A stretch of 64,000 bases of DNA from Heyndrickxia sp050281185 (GTDB lineage: Bacteria > Bacillota > Bacilli > Bacillales > Bacillaceae_C). Positions 34,634 through 42,963 of this stretch are shown in pieces. The position numbers and the translations under genes were made by a program. How positions within the stretch are numbered: position 1 is the first letter of the stretch; each line of letters opens with the position of its first letter. The stretch is from contig NZ_JBNNWS010000013.1 in the NCBI RefSeq assembly GCF_050281185.1, positions 1-64,000 on the forward strand, written 5' to 3'. Below the pieces are notes generated by a model. That model ran no database searches. It saw only the letters and a program-made list of their open reading frames with translations, and was not told the DNA's origin.

Positions 34634-35653
34634 ATGTTTGGAAGTAGAGATCTTGGTATTGATCTAGGTACAGCAAATACATTAGTTTTTATTAAAGGTA
34701 AAGGAATCGTCGTTCGTGAACCTTCCGTTGTTGCGATACATACGGATACAAAGCAGATTGTCGCAGTAGGAAATGATGCGAAAAACATGATAGGCCGTAC
34801 TCCAGGAAACATTGTAGCAACAAGACCAATGAAGGATGGGGTTATTGCTGATTATGAAACAACCGCAACGATGATGAAATATTATATTAAGCAAGCAACA
34901 AAAAATAAAGGCGGCGGCTTTTCTAGAAAGCCATATGTAATGGTCTGTGTGCCATCAGGGATTACATCTGTTGAAGAAAGAGCTGTTATTGATGCAACAC
35001 GTCAAGCAGGTGCACGCGATGCATTTCCAATTGAAGAACCATTTGCTGCAGCTATTGGTGCAAATCTTCCTGTTTGGGAACCAACAGGCAGCATGGTAGT
35101 TGATATCGGTGGAGGTACAACCGAAGTCGCAATTATCTCATTAGGCGGAATCGTTACAAGCCAATCCATCCGTGTTGCCGGCGATGAACTAGACGAATCG
35201 ATTATTAGCTATATTCGTAAAACCTATAACCTATTAATTGGTGATCGTACTTCTGAAGCAATTAAAATGGAAATTGGTTCTGCTGGAGACCCAGAAGGTA
35301 TTGAACCGATGGAAATTCGTGGACGAGATTTGCTTACAGGTTTGCCGAAAACCATTGAGATAACTGCAGAAGAAATTGCCATGGCACTCCATGATACAGT
35401 GTATGCAATTGTAGATGCAGTTAAAGGGACATTGGAGCAAACACCACCTGAGCTTGCTGCAGATATTATGGATCGTGGTATTGTGTTAACTGGCGGTGGA
35501 GCTTTACTTCGTAATTTAGATAAAGTTATTAGCAAGGAAACAAGTATGCCTGTTTTAATAGCTGAAAATCCTCTTGATTGTGTTGCTATTGGAACTGGAA
35601 ATGCCTTAGAGCATATTGATTTATTTAAAAACAAAGTAAAAGACAGTAAGTGA
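34634..35653 (+). CDS. mreB: Rod-shape-determining actin homologue MreB
   Basis: A cytoplasmic, membrane-associated filament-forming ATPase that orients the elongasome. 339 residues with actin-fold motifs IDLGTANTLV (phosphate 1), DIGGGTTEVA (phosphate 2) and VLTGGGALLRNLD (adenosine). ATG 34634 follows GGGAGA. First gene of mreBCD-minCD, about 180 bp after radC, so probably with its own promoter, though I found no strong match. Confidence 0.97.
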   Translation: MFGSRDLGIDLGTANTLVFIKGKGIVVREPSVVAIHTDTKQIVAVGNDAKNMIGRTPGNIVATRPMKDGVIADYETTATMMKYYIKQATKNKGGGFSRKPYVMVCVPSGITSVEERAVIDATRQAGARDAFPIEEPFAAAIGANLPVWEPTGSMVVDIGGGTTEVAIISLGGIVTSQSIRVAGDELDESIISYIRKTYNLLIGDRTSEAIKMEIGSAGDPEGIEPMEIRGRDLLTGLPKTIEITAEEIAMALHDTVYAIVDAVKGTLEQTPPELAADIMDRGIVLTGGGALLRNLDKVISKETSMPVLIAENPLDCVAIGTGNALEHIDLFKNKVKDSK

Positions 35654-35765
35654 TTTGGGGCATTTTTGCCCCTGTCCTCTTTTTTTGAAACAAATAGACA
35701 CTGATAGTCGTCTAATAATAGGCAGAACGAAAATGTAATTAGATTTTGTTAATGGGGTGGACAAC

Positions 35766-36617
35766 ATGCCACAATTCTTTTTAAATAAAAGGTTAATCAT
35801 CTTGCTTATCAGTATCATACTTCTCGTGGCATTGATTGGATATTCTTTACATGACCGTAAAAATATTTCTAAGCCAGAACAATTTGTAAGAGATGTTGTT
35901 GGATTTGGCCAATCAATTATTGCTATTCCAGCGCATGGGATTTCTGATTTCTTTGATAGTATTAAAGATATAAAGAATACATATACCGAAAACAAAAAAC
36001 TGAAAGCACGCTTAGATGAGCTTCCAAATTTATCTGGTGAAAATGCAAGACTAAAGAGACAAAATGAGGAATATAAACAAATTTTGGGGAATTTGAGCGA
36101 ATATAAGTCCATTCCCGCGACAGTAATTCGTCGGGATGCTGATCTATGGTATGACCATATTGAGATAAATAAAGGTGATGCCAATGGTGTCAAGAAAAAT
36201 ATGGCTGTTATTACTTCAAAAGGATTACTTGGAAAAGTAATTAGTACCTCAAGTTTTTATTCAACCGTTGAATTATTAAGCTCAGGGAATCCGAAAAATC
36301 GTATATCTGCTGAAATTCAAATTAAAGGGAATAAAAGAGTGTTTGGATTAATTGAAGGATATGATGAAGAGAACAAAGTATTATTATTGAAAAAACTCCC
36401 TTATGATGTCAGTGTCAAAAAAGGAGATAATGTGCAAACTTCCGGTTTAGGAGGAATTTTTCCGAGCGGTTTACAAATCGGTACGGTTGAAAAATTGGTT
36501 CCTGATGAAAATGGATTGACACAAACAGCCTATGTGAAGCCATATGCAGATTTTTACGATATGGAATTTGTGCAAATTGTCGATCGTACTGCGGAGCCTG
36601 GTGGGGGGGGACAATGA
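35766..36617 (+). CDS. mreC: Rod-shape-determining protein MreC
   Basis: A bitopic membrane protein (transmembrane about 9-27, outside C-terminus) of 283 residues that links MreB to the peptidoglycan synthases. A coiled coil (about 62-105, ENKKLKARLDELPNLSGENARLKRQ) precedes the beta-rich domain. I chose ATG 35766 (starts PQFFLNKRL), with GGGGTGG upstream; a GTG at 35757 overlaps that site. The C-terminal codons include a run of eight G at 36603-36610, and the stop overlaps the mreD start. Confidence 0.95.
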   Translation: MPQFFLNKRLIILLISIILLVALIGYSLHDRKNISKPEQFVRDVVGFGQSIIAIPAHGISDFFDSIKDIKNTYTENKKLKARLDELPNLSGENARLKRQNEEYKQILGNLSEYKSIPATVIRRDADLWYDHIEINKGDANGVKKNMAVITSKGLLGKVISTSSFYSTVELLSSGNPKNRISAEIQIKGNKRVFGLIEGYDEENKVLLLKKLPYDVSVKKGDNVQTSGLGGIFPSGLQIGTVEKLVPDENGLTQTAYVKPYADFYDMEFVQIVDRTAEPGGGGQ

Positions 36618-37135
36618 TGAAGCGCATTGTTCTTCCTCTTCTTGTTAGCTTGTGTTTTTTTAGTGAGAGTTTGTTTGTACAATTTTTTCCTCGGGATGTA
36701 TTTGGTGGACGTTTTATTATCGCACCACATTTTCTATTAGTAATGTTATTATTAATGGGGATTTATTATCTTCGAAATCAAACCTATTTATATGCTTTTA
36801 TTTTTGGGTTGATATTTGATATTACCAATACAGGTATTATGGGAGTATACTTATTCCTTTTTCCGTTAGCGGTTTATATTACATCAAAAATGATGAAAGT
36901 CCTCCAATCCAATATTCTTATCGCTGCTTTTGTTACAATTTTTAATGTTGCGGTTGTAGAATTTCTCGTTTATGGGCTAAATATATTAATCAATCATGTA
37001 ACAATCCCAATGGTGAATTTCATAAATTTAAGACTTGGGCCAACATTGATCGCTAGTTTAGTTTTCTTTATAATATTTTCTTATCCGCTAAAAATATTTT
37101 TAGAACGTCGAAAAAAAGAAATATTGGATGTATAA
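36614..37135 (+). CDS. mreD: Rod-shape-determining protein MreD
   Basis: 173 residues with about five transmembrane segments, the typical MreD fold, partner of MreC and RodA/PBPs. It overlaps mreC by 4 bp (ATGA); a second in-frame ATG at 36617 is equally possible. The G-rich end of mreC probably serves as its ribosome-binding site, which is unusual in being an uninterrupted G run. Confidence 0.93.
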   Translation: MMKRIVLPLLVSLCFFSESLFVQFFPRDVFGGRFIIAPHFLLVMLLLMGIYYLRNQTYLYAFIFGLIFDITNTGIMGVYLFLFPLAVYITSKMMKVLQSNILIAAFVTIFNVAVVEFLVYGLNILINHVTIPMVNFINLRLGPTLIASLVFFIIFSYPLKIFLERRKKEILDV

Positions 37136-37216
37136 ATTTTGATAAATTCTCACTAAAAAAAAGGAAAAACACTGATCATTGTCGAATATTATAGCCACTG
37201 AGGTGAGCAATTTGCG

Positions 37217-37897
37217 ATGAAAAAAAGTCAAAATGTCATGATTAAGGGGACGAAGGATGGATTAATTCTTCAATTGAATGATCAATGCTCGTATCTTGAA
37301 TTAAAAGACGAAATTGAAGAAAAACTATTAATTCATCAGGTAGAAACGGAAGATAATCCACTTATTTCTGTTAAAATCCAAGTGGGAAATCGATACATAT
37401 CAAAAGAACAAGAGGAAGAATTAAAAGAGTTAGTGAGAAATAAGCGTAATTTAGTTGTTGAAGAAGTTCAAAGTAATGTAATTACTAAAGAAAGTGCGAA
37501 TCATTTACATGAAGAAAACCAAATTTATTCGATAACGACAATTATTAGATCTGGCCAAGTATTAGAAGTCCCGGGAGATTTATTATTAGTCGGAGATATA
37601 AATCCTGGGGGAACAGCTATAGCTGGCGGAAATATTTTTGTTATGGGAGCATTAAAGGGAATTGCGCATGCAGGCTATAATGGTAATAAAGAGGCTGTTG
37701 TGGCTGCATCCTTAATGATTCCTACACAAATAAGAATTGCGAACTTCATTAATCGCGCTCCCGATCATTACAGCAGAGAAGAACATCATGAGATGGAATG
37801 TGCATACATAGATGAAACTAATCAAATCGTTATTGATCGTGTTCAAGCATTAAAGCATCTTAGACCAAATATTAATAGATTTAAAGGGGGACACTAA
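37217..37897 (+). CDS. minC: Septum site-determining protein MinC
   Basis: FtsZ assembly inhibitor of 226 residues. N-terminal MinC_N domain (about 6-100) and C-terminal right-handed beta-helix dimerisation/MinD-binding domain (about 112-210, with GDINPGGTAIAGGNIFVMGAL). ATG 37217 is preceded by CTGAGGTGAG. Two bp separate it from minD. In Bacillus it is placed at poles by DivIVA-MinJ, which are not in this window. Confidence 0.95.
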   Translation: MKKSQNVMIKGTKDGLILQLNDQCSYLELKDEIEEKLLIHQVETEDNPLISVKIQVGNRYISKEQEEELKELVRNKRNLVVEEVQSNVITKESANHLHEENQIYSITTIIRSGQVLEVPGDLLLVGDINPGGTAIAGGNIFVMGALKGIAHAGYNGNKEAVVAASLMIPTQIRIANFINRAPDHYSREEHHEMECAYIDETNQIVIDRVQALKHLRPNINRFKGGH

Positions 37898-37899
37898 TC

Positions 37900-38706
37900 A
37901 TGGGTGAGGCGATCGTTATAACTTCAGGTAAAGGTGGAGTTGGTAAAACGACCACATCTGCTAATTTAGGCACGGCATTAGCCCTCCAGGGAAAGAAGGT
38001 ATGTTTAGTTGATACCGATATTGGCCTTCGAAACCTGGATGTTGTGTTAGGCCTTGAAAATCGAATCATCTATGATTTAGTAGATGTTGTAGAGGGCCGT
38101 TGTAAACCCCACCAAGCATTAGTAAAAGATAAAAGATTTGAAGATCTGTTATTTCTTCTTCCGGCAGCACAAACTAGCGACAAAACAGCGGTAAATCCGG
38201 AACAAATGAAAAAACTGATTGATGAATTGAAACAAGAATACGATTATATTATTATTGACTGTCCTGCTGGGATAGAACAAGGATATAAAAATGCTATTGC
38301 AGGTGCTGATCAAGCAATTGTTGTCACAACACCGGAAATATCTGCTGTTCGTGATGCTGATCGAATTATTGGTTTACTAGAAAAAGAGGAACATATTGAA
38401 GCACCTAGATTAATTATTAATAGAATTCGTAATCATTTGATGACAAATGGGGACATGCTTGATATTGATGAGATAACTACACATCTATCAATCGATTTAA
38501 TTGGAATTGTCTTAGACGATGATGAAGTGATCAGATCTTCAAATCAAGGTGAACCAATTGCATTAAATCCAAACAGTAAAGCATCGCTAGCCTATCGTAA
38601 TATAGCAAGAAGAATACTAGGTGAATCAATCCCTTTACAACAATTGGATGATCCGAAAACAGGAGTTTTTGCGAAAATTAAAAAGCTCTTTGGAGTAAAA
38701 GCTTAA
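37900..38706 (+). CDS. minD: Septum site-determining ATPase MinD
   Basis: ParA/MinD ATPase of 268 residues that recruits MinC to the membrane. Deviant Walker A GKGGVGKTT with Lys11 and Lys16, switch DTDIGLRNLD, and IIDCPAGIE. A C-terminal amphipathic membrane-targeting helix (FAKIKKLFGVKA) ends the protein. AAGGGGG is just upstream within the minC end. A terminator follows the stop. Confidence 0.97.
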   Translation: MGEAIVITSGKGGVGKTTTSANLGTALALQGKKVCLVDTDIGLRNLDVVLGLENRIIYDLVDVVEGRCKPHQALVKDKRFEDLLFLLPAAQTSDKTAVNPEQMKKLIDELKQEYDYIIIDCPAGIEQGYKNAIAGADQAIVVTTPEISAVRDADRIIGLLEKEEHIEAPRLIINRIRNHLMTNGDMLDIDEITTHLSIDLIGIVLDDDEVIRSSNQGEPIALNPNSKASLAYRNIARRILGESIPLQQLDDPKTGVFAKIKKLFGVKA

Positions 38707-38710
38707 CATT

Positions 38711-38740
38711 AAACCTTCCATATGCATGGAAGGTTTTTTT
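38711..38740 (+). terminator. Terminator after minD
   Basis: AAACCTTCCAT / ATGGAAGGTTT stem with an ATGC loop, followed by TTTTTA. Confidence 0.85.
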
Positions 38741-38768
38741 AATCTAGTCATCGTTAATGATTATTGTT

Positions 38769-38842
38769 GATAAAATCACCTGAATGGTATGCGTGAAGCG
38801 ATTTTTTTACATAGTAAAACTAGCTGAACGCATACTATACAT
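38769..38842. repeat. Palindromic intergenic hairpin repeat, copy 1
   Basis: Shares GATAAAATCA-CTG-ATGGTATG, CGTGAAGCGATTTTTTTAC and TAGCTG-ACGC with 59480-59556. The arms ATGGTATGCGT (38784-38794) and ACGCATACTAT (38828-38838) pair with one mismatch around a 33-nt loop. It sits between minD and the spoIVFA promoter. Confidence 0.75.
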
Positions 38843-38852
38843 GGTTTTTTTG

Positions 38853-38881
38853 TCATATCACATTCTTAGACGACATAGAAT
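38853..38881 (+). promoter_or_regulatory. Putative sigma-E promoter of spoIVFAB
   Basis: TCATATC at 38853-38859 and CATAGAAT at 38874-38881 (full CATAnnnT match), spacing 14. The spoIVF operon is sigma-E-dependent in B. subtilis. Confidence 0.6.
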
Positions 38882-38913
38882 AGTACAAACTGTTAAGGGA
38901 GAATGGTGATGGG

Positions 38914-39684
38914 ATGGGAAATCGAGCGGATGAGATTCGGAGGCAGATGGCAAAAAAGCGGAAAATGAAATCATATCCAGTAAAAAAAAGAGACAATTCA
39001 AAGAATCCTATTGTTACAGATTGGGAGGATAGCGATGCTTATCCGATTTTTGAGGCGGAACCTCCTAATAAAATACATCCTTTATGGAATAAAGAACTTT
39101 TCCTTTTTAAAATCTTAGCTTCAGCAGTTTTGGTTCTAATTGTAGCAATTTTATTTAAAACTTCAACTCCAAAACTAGATAACGCTAGAAGCTTTGTTAA
39201 GGATACGATGGAAACGGAGTTTCAATTTGCCGCTGTATCAAATTGGTATGAAAAACAGTTTGGAAAACCGCTTGCCCTCTTTCCTGTAAAAAATGGGGAC
39301 AAGGTGGATTCAAGTGTGGCAAAGGAGGAGTATGTCATGCCTGCATCGGGGAAGGTTCTTACAAATTTCGCAAAAGATGGCCGGGGAGTTATGATTGAAA
39401 CGAAAAATAATGAATCTGTTGATGCAATGGATGGTGGTAAGGTCATATTTGCCGGAAAGAAGAATGACTTAGGAAATACGGTTATTATTCAACATTCTGA
39501 TAAGACAGAATCCTGGTACGGAAATCTCGAAACAATTGATGTTCATCAATATGAGTATGTAGATACAGGTAAAAAGGTTGGGACTGTTTCAAATAAAGAT
39601 GATGGGCTGTCTGGTGAGTTTTATTTTGCTATTAAGCAAGGGAAAAAATTTATTGATCCAATACAGGTGATAAAATTTGAATAA
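38914..39684 (+). CDS. spoIVFA: Stage IV sporulation protein FA, regulator of SpoIVFB
   Basis: 256 residues. A basic cytoplasmic N-terminus, one transmembrane segment (about 64-84) and an extracytoplasmic LytM/M23-like domain (about 145-250, MPASGKVLTNFAKDGRGVM...GNTVIIQHSDKTESWYGNL). It lacks the full HxH metal set, so is not a peptidase. SpoIVFA holds SpoIVFB inactive in the outer forespore membrane with BofA until SpoIVB cleaves it. ATG 38914 follows AAGGGAGAATGGTG. It overlaps spoIVFB by 8 bp. Confidence 0.93.
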   Translation: MGNRADEIRRQMAKKRKMKSYPVKKRDNSKNPIVTDWEDSDAYPIFEAEPPNKIHPLWNKELFLFKILASAVLVLIVAILFKTSTPKLDNARSFVKDTMETEFQFAAVSNWYEKQFGKPLALFPVKNGDKVDSSVAKEEYVMPASGKVLTNFAKDGRGVMIETKNNESVDAMDGGKVIFAGKKNDLGNTVIIQHSDKTESWYGNLETIDVHQYEYVDTGKKVGTVSNKDDGLSGEFYFAIKQGKKFIDPIQVIKFE

Positions 39685-40543
39685 TTTCATAGGGCTGTTA
39701 CGAAAAATTCATATTCATCCGTTATTCTGGATTGTTGTGGGAATTGCTGTCTTAACTGCCCGTTTTCAAGATTTAATAATCTTATTTAGTATTATATTTG
39801 TCCATGAAATGGGACATGGAGCGATGGCCCATTTTTTTTCGTGGAAAATAAAAAAAATTTCCATATTGCCATTCGGTGGTGTGGCGGAAATGGATGAGCA
39901 TGGAAATAGACCGTTAAAGGAAGAATTGCTTGTTATTGCAGCAGGTCCTATTCAGCATGTATGGCTTTCGGCTCTTATGTATCTGCTCTTTAAAGTAAAT
40001 CTTGTATCGCTAAGCTTTTTCGAGATGTTTATGAGCTATAATATGATGATTTTAGTTTTCAATTTACTCCCTATTTGGCCCTTAGATGGCGGTAAATTTT
40101 TGCATATTCTTTTTTCTGTAAATAAACCATTTCTAGAATCTGTACGTGTTAGCTTAATTAGTTCTTTCATTTTTCTTATTGTATTTCATTTATTATCAAT
40201 TATCATATCTCCATTTAATTTAAATATCTGGATTGTGGTGATTTATTTATATTTATCATTATGGGCAGAATGGAAGCAAATGAATTTTGTATTTATGAGG
40301 TTTTTATTAGAAAGATATTACGGAAGAAAAATGGTGTTTGAGCGTTTGCGGCCATTAAAGGTAAACGGAGACGATTATTTATATGAAGTGCTTGAAAAGT
40401 TTCAACGAGGGAGAAAACACCCCCTTCTAATTTTGAAAGATGGCAAAGAAATAGGAAATCTCGATGAGAATGAGTTATTACATGCTTATTTTGCTGAAAA
40501 GCAAATTGATGCCAGGGTAAAGGATCTTATGTATATTTATTGA
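39677..40543 (+). CDS. spoIVFB: Intramembrane metalloprotease SpoIVFB (pro-sigmaK processing)
   Basis: Site-2 protease family, 288 residues. Six or so transmembrane segments with the zinc motif HEMGH (His43, Glu44, His47) and the third ligand Asp137 in LPIWPLDGG; a C-terminal CBS domain (about 220-288) senses ATP. It releases sigma-K from its pro-form in the mother cell. The start is TTG 39677, overlapping spoIVFA, with AGGTGAT upstream. BofC, encoded at 55861 in this window, acts upstream by restraining SpoIVB. Confidence 0.95.
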   Translation: MNNFIGLLRKIHIHPLFWIVVGIAVLTARFQDLIILFSIIFVHEMGHGAMAHFFSWKIKKISILPFGGVAEMDEHGNRPLKEELLVIAAGPIQHVWLSALMYLLFKVNLVSLSFFEMFMSYNMMILVFNLLPIWPLDGGKFLHILFSVNKPFLESVRVSLISSFIFLIVFHLLSIIISPFNLNIWIVVIYLYLSLWAEWKQMNFVFMRFLLERYYGRKMVFERLRPLKVNGDDYLYEVLEKFQRGRKHPLLILKDGKEIGNLDENELLHAYFAEKQIDARVKDLMYIY

Positions 40544-40594
40544 CAAAGGTTCTCTACATCCTTGACGAATCATATAATGATATTTAAAGTGTAT

Positions 40595-40624
40595 ATAGAG
40601 TCTGCCCAATTGGGTAGGCTCTAT
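40595..40624 (+). other. Strong hairpin in the RNase E/G gene leader
   Basis: ATAGAGTCTGCCCA pairs with TGGGTAGGCTCTAT (13-14 bp including two G-U pairs) with a 2-nt loop and no T tract. It ends 25 bp before the ATG. Confidence 0.6.
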
Positions 40625-40649
40625 CCCTTATTCGGGCAGGTGAATAAAC

Positions 40650-42125
40650 ATGAATGAAATCATCATAAACTATCGAACAACGGAAAAACGGTTTGCTATT
40701 AAAGAAAACAATATAGTCTCTAGAATTTTTATTGATCAACCACAAGATCAAACAAAAGTTGGAAATATATATATTGGAAAAGTCGTTGATATTAAGAATG
40801 GAATGAACGCTTGCTTTATTGATATAGGTGGAGAAAAGCATGGATTTGTTCATCGAGATCAGCTTCCATCATTTTTGCAAAGTGATGATCCAAATAAACA
40901 ATATCACCCCATTTCAAAATTTATGAATAAAGGGGACAGCATCCTTGTTCAAGTGAAAAAGGATGAAACAAATATTAAAGGTCCTCTTCTAACAGCTATT
41001 ATAGAGCTTGCAGGTGAAAAAACGATTTATTTACCAGAAGGTGAGTACATAGCAGTATCAAAAAAAGGAGAGGAACGAATAAGAGAGCAGTGGAGGCAAT
41101 TTGCTCATCAACAAAAAATAGATCACGAAGGCTTTATTATTAGAACAGATGCCCTACATTCGAGTGAAAATGAGTGGCTAACTGAATTAAACAAACTTCG
41201 TCAGAGATATCAGAGTATAAAAACTCAAGCCAGGATGTTAAAGGCTCCAGCACTAGTATATAAAACATCATTATTTGAAAAAGAACTTCTGAATGAATTA
41301 ATTCGATCAAAAAAAGGAAAAGTTATTTCAGATAATCAAGAGCTATTGCAAAATTTAAAGCTTCAACTTCAAGATACACTAGATTGGGATTTTAGCATGT
41401 ATTTGAGTGAAGAAAATATTTTTTCTTTTTATAAAATTGAATCAGAAATAGAGAAGGCGCTTAAAAGAGTGATTTGGCTTGAGAATGGGTCAAACCTTGT
41501 TATTGATGAAACGGAAGCCCTTATTAGTATCGATGTGAATACTGGGAAATTTTCTGGTACGAAAAATATACAAGATACAGTGCTGAAAACGAATATACTT
41601 GCTGCAAAAGAAATTGCCAGACAACTGTTATTAAGAGATTATGGCGGGATGATTTTAGTAGATTTTATTGATATGAAAATTGAGAAACATCGACAGCTAG
41701 TGTTAGGGGCGCTTCAAGAAGAGTTAAAAAAGGATTCGAAATATACTAGGATTGTTGGTTTCACAACTCTCGGAATCCTGCAAATGACAAGAAAAAAAAC
41801 GAAAAAATCATTGTCAGAAACCCTTCAAACCACTTGTCCAGTTTGCTTAGGAAAAGGGAAAATTGATAGTCCCGAGACTATAGCCTTCCGACTGGAAAGG
41901 GAGTTATGGGAAAAGCCATTTAATGAACATGAGGCAGTTTTCATTGAATTAACAGAAGATGTAAAATCAGTCTTTTGTGGTGAAAATAATATTCATTTGG
42001 AGCGTATTGAAAAAGCGTTAAATATACATATAATTTTATCTGTTGTTCATTTTTGCCGTCCTATTTATTATATTCGCCAATTTGGAACAATAAAAGAGCT
42101 TTCAGAAAAGCAACATTCTTTGTAA
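40650..42125 (+). CDS. rng: Ribonuclease E/G family endoribonuclease
   Basis: 491 residues, the length of RNase G. An S1 RNA-binding domain lies at about 36-125, the 5'-sensor/RNase H-like middle follows, and the catalytic aspartates are Asp295 (LISIDVNTG) and Asp338 (ILVDFIDM), spaced 43 as in E. coli RNase E. The Zn-link is CPVCLGKG with Cys396 and Cys399. It would cleave AU-rich single-stranded RNA from the 5' end, in rRNA processing or mRNA decay. B. subtilis 168 lacks this enzyme, although other Bacillaceae carry it here between spoIVFB and rplU. GGGCAGGTG precedes ATG 40650. Confidence 0.94.
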   Translation: MNEIIINYRTTEKRFAIKENNIVSRIFIDQPQDQTKVGNIYIGKVVDIKNGMNACFIDIGGEKHGFVHRDQLPSFLQSDDPNKQYHPISKFMNKGDSILVQVKKDETNIKGPLLTAIIELAGEKTIYLPEGEYIAVSKKGEERIREQWRQFAHQQKIDHEGFIIRTDALHSSENEWLTELNKLRQRYQSIKTQARMLKAPALVYKTSLFEKELLNELIRSKKGKVISDNQELLQNLKLQLQDTLDWDFSMYLSEENIFSFYKIESEIEKALKRVIWLENGSNLVIDETEALISIDVNTGKFSGTKNIQDTVLKTNILAAKEIARQLLLRDYGGMILVDFIDMKIEKHRQLVLGALQEELKKDSKYTRIVGFTTLGILQMTRKKTKKSLSETLQTTCPVCLGKGKIDSPETIAFRLERELWEKPFNEHEAVFIELTEDVKSVFCGENNIHLERIEKALNIHIILSVVHFCRPIYYIRQFGTIKELSEKQHSL

Positions 42126-42157
42126 ATACAGTCTTCTGGAAAGTTAAATAAACATTA

Positions 42158-42186
42158 TTGACATAGTTGACTGATTTTGATAAGAT
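42158..42186 (+). promoter_or_regulatory. Sigma-A promoter of rplU-prp-rpmA
   Basis: A perfect TTGACA at 42158-42163 and TAAGAT at 42181-42186, spacing 17. Confidence 0.7.
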
Positions 42187-42196
42187 TTTAATGTTA

Positions 42197-42290
42197 TGTT
42201 TGTAGCACCCGTGCTACAACCGCACAATTCAGGTATTAAGTTTTGCTTTTTACAAAACGCCTGAAATTGGCGAGTCTGAGTTAATTAAGG
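42197..42290 (+). ncRNA. Ribosomal protein L21 leader
   Basis: The 5' UTR contains a first hairpin TTGTAGCAC / GTGCTACAA (42200-42219) and a second, TTCAGG...GTTTTG / CAAAAC-CCTGAA (about 42229-42266), just before the AAGGAGGTG site. Position and form fit the L21 autoregulatory leader family known from Bacillales, thought to bind L21 and limit expression. Confidence 0.75.
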
Positions 42291-42300
42291 AGGTGCAAGT

Positions 42301-42609
42301 ATGTACGCTATTATTGAAACTGGTGGAAAACAAATCAAAGTTGAAGAAGGCCAAGCTATCACAATCGAAAAATTGAATATTGCTGAAGGTGAAACTGTTA
42401 CTTTTGACAAAGTTCTTTTCGTAGGTGGCGACACTGTAAAAGTTGGTAGTCCTTTAGTTGCCGGAGCTACTGTTACTGCAAAGGTTAAAAAGCAAGGTCG
42501 TTCTAAGAAAATGATCGTTTTCAAATACAAGCCAAAGAAAAATTATCACAAAAAACAAGGTCACCGTCAACCATTTACACAAGTTGTTATCGAAAAAATC
42601 AACGCGTAA
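42301..42609 (+). CDS. rplU: 50S ribosomal protein L21
   Basis: 102 residues, normal length; start MYAIIETGGKQIKVEEGQ and the C-terminal KKNYHKKQGHRQPFT rRNA-binding block are characteristic. First gene of the rplU-prp-rpmA operon, with a perfect AAGGAGGTG and the L21 leader upstream. Binds 23S rRNA next to L20. Confidence 0.98.
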   Translation: MYAIIETGGKQIKVEEGQAITIEKLNIAEGETVTFDKVLFVGGDTVKVGSPLVAGATVTAKVKKQGRSKKMIVFKYKPKKNYHKKQGHRQPFTQVVIEKINA

Positions 42610-42621
42610 GGGTGACTGAAC

Positions 42622-42951
42622 ATGATACATGTTCATTTTAAGCAAACATCTGATGGGAAAATTTCATCTTTTAAGATGAAAGGACATGCGGATTTTGCTG
42701 AAAGAGGCCAAGATATCGTTTGTGCAGGAGCTTCTGCTGTTTCCTTCGGTGCAATAAATGCAATCATGGAATTAACAAAGGTGAAACCGATGATCAAGCA
42801 ATCAAAAGGTGGATTCCTCGAGTGTCGAGTTCCTGATCATTTGTCTATCGAGGTAGATGATAAAGTACAGCTACTGTTACAAGGTATGGTCATTTCTTTA
42901 CAAACGATCGAACGAGATTATGGTAAATATATCAATATAACCTTCGGGTAG
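42622..42951 (+). CDS. prp: Ribosomal-processing cysteine protease Prp
   Basis: 109 residues (YsxB family). Prp removes the N-terminal extension of L27 in Firmicutes. The catalytic dyad is visible as His22 (KGHADFAERG) and Cys34 (IVCAGAS), at the same numbers as in the characterised Staphylococcus aureus enzyme. It lies between rplU and rpmA, and its stop overlaps the rpmA Shine-Dalgarno site, so protease and substrate are made together. Confidence 0.95.
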   Translation: MIHVHFKQTSDGKISSFKMKGHADFAERGQDIVCAGASAVSFGAINAIMELTKVKPMIKQSKGGFLECRVPDHLSIEVDDKVQLLLQGMVISLQTIERDYGKYINITFG

Positions 42952-42963
42952 GAGGTGGAACAA

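Noticed and set aside
35224..35634. 136-codon open frame on the minus strand opposite mreB
   Set aside because: Antisense shadow of mreB. The Ser/Ile/Pro-rich product has no family resemblance and no start signal.
35621..36193. 190-codon minus-strand open frame opposite mreC
   Set aside because: Entirely antisense to mreC, which has clear family features; no ribosome-binding site.
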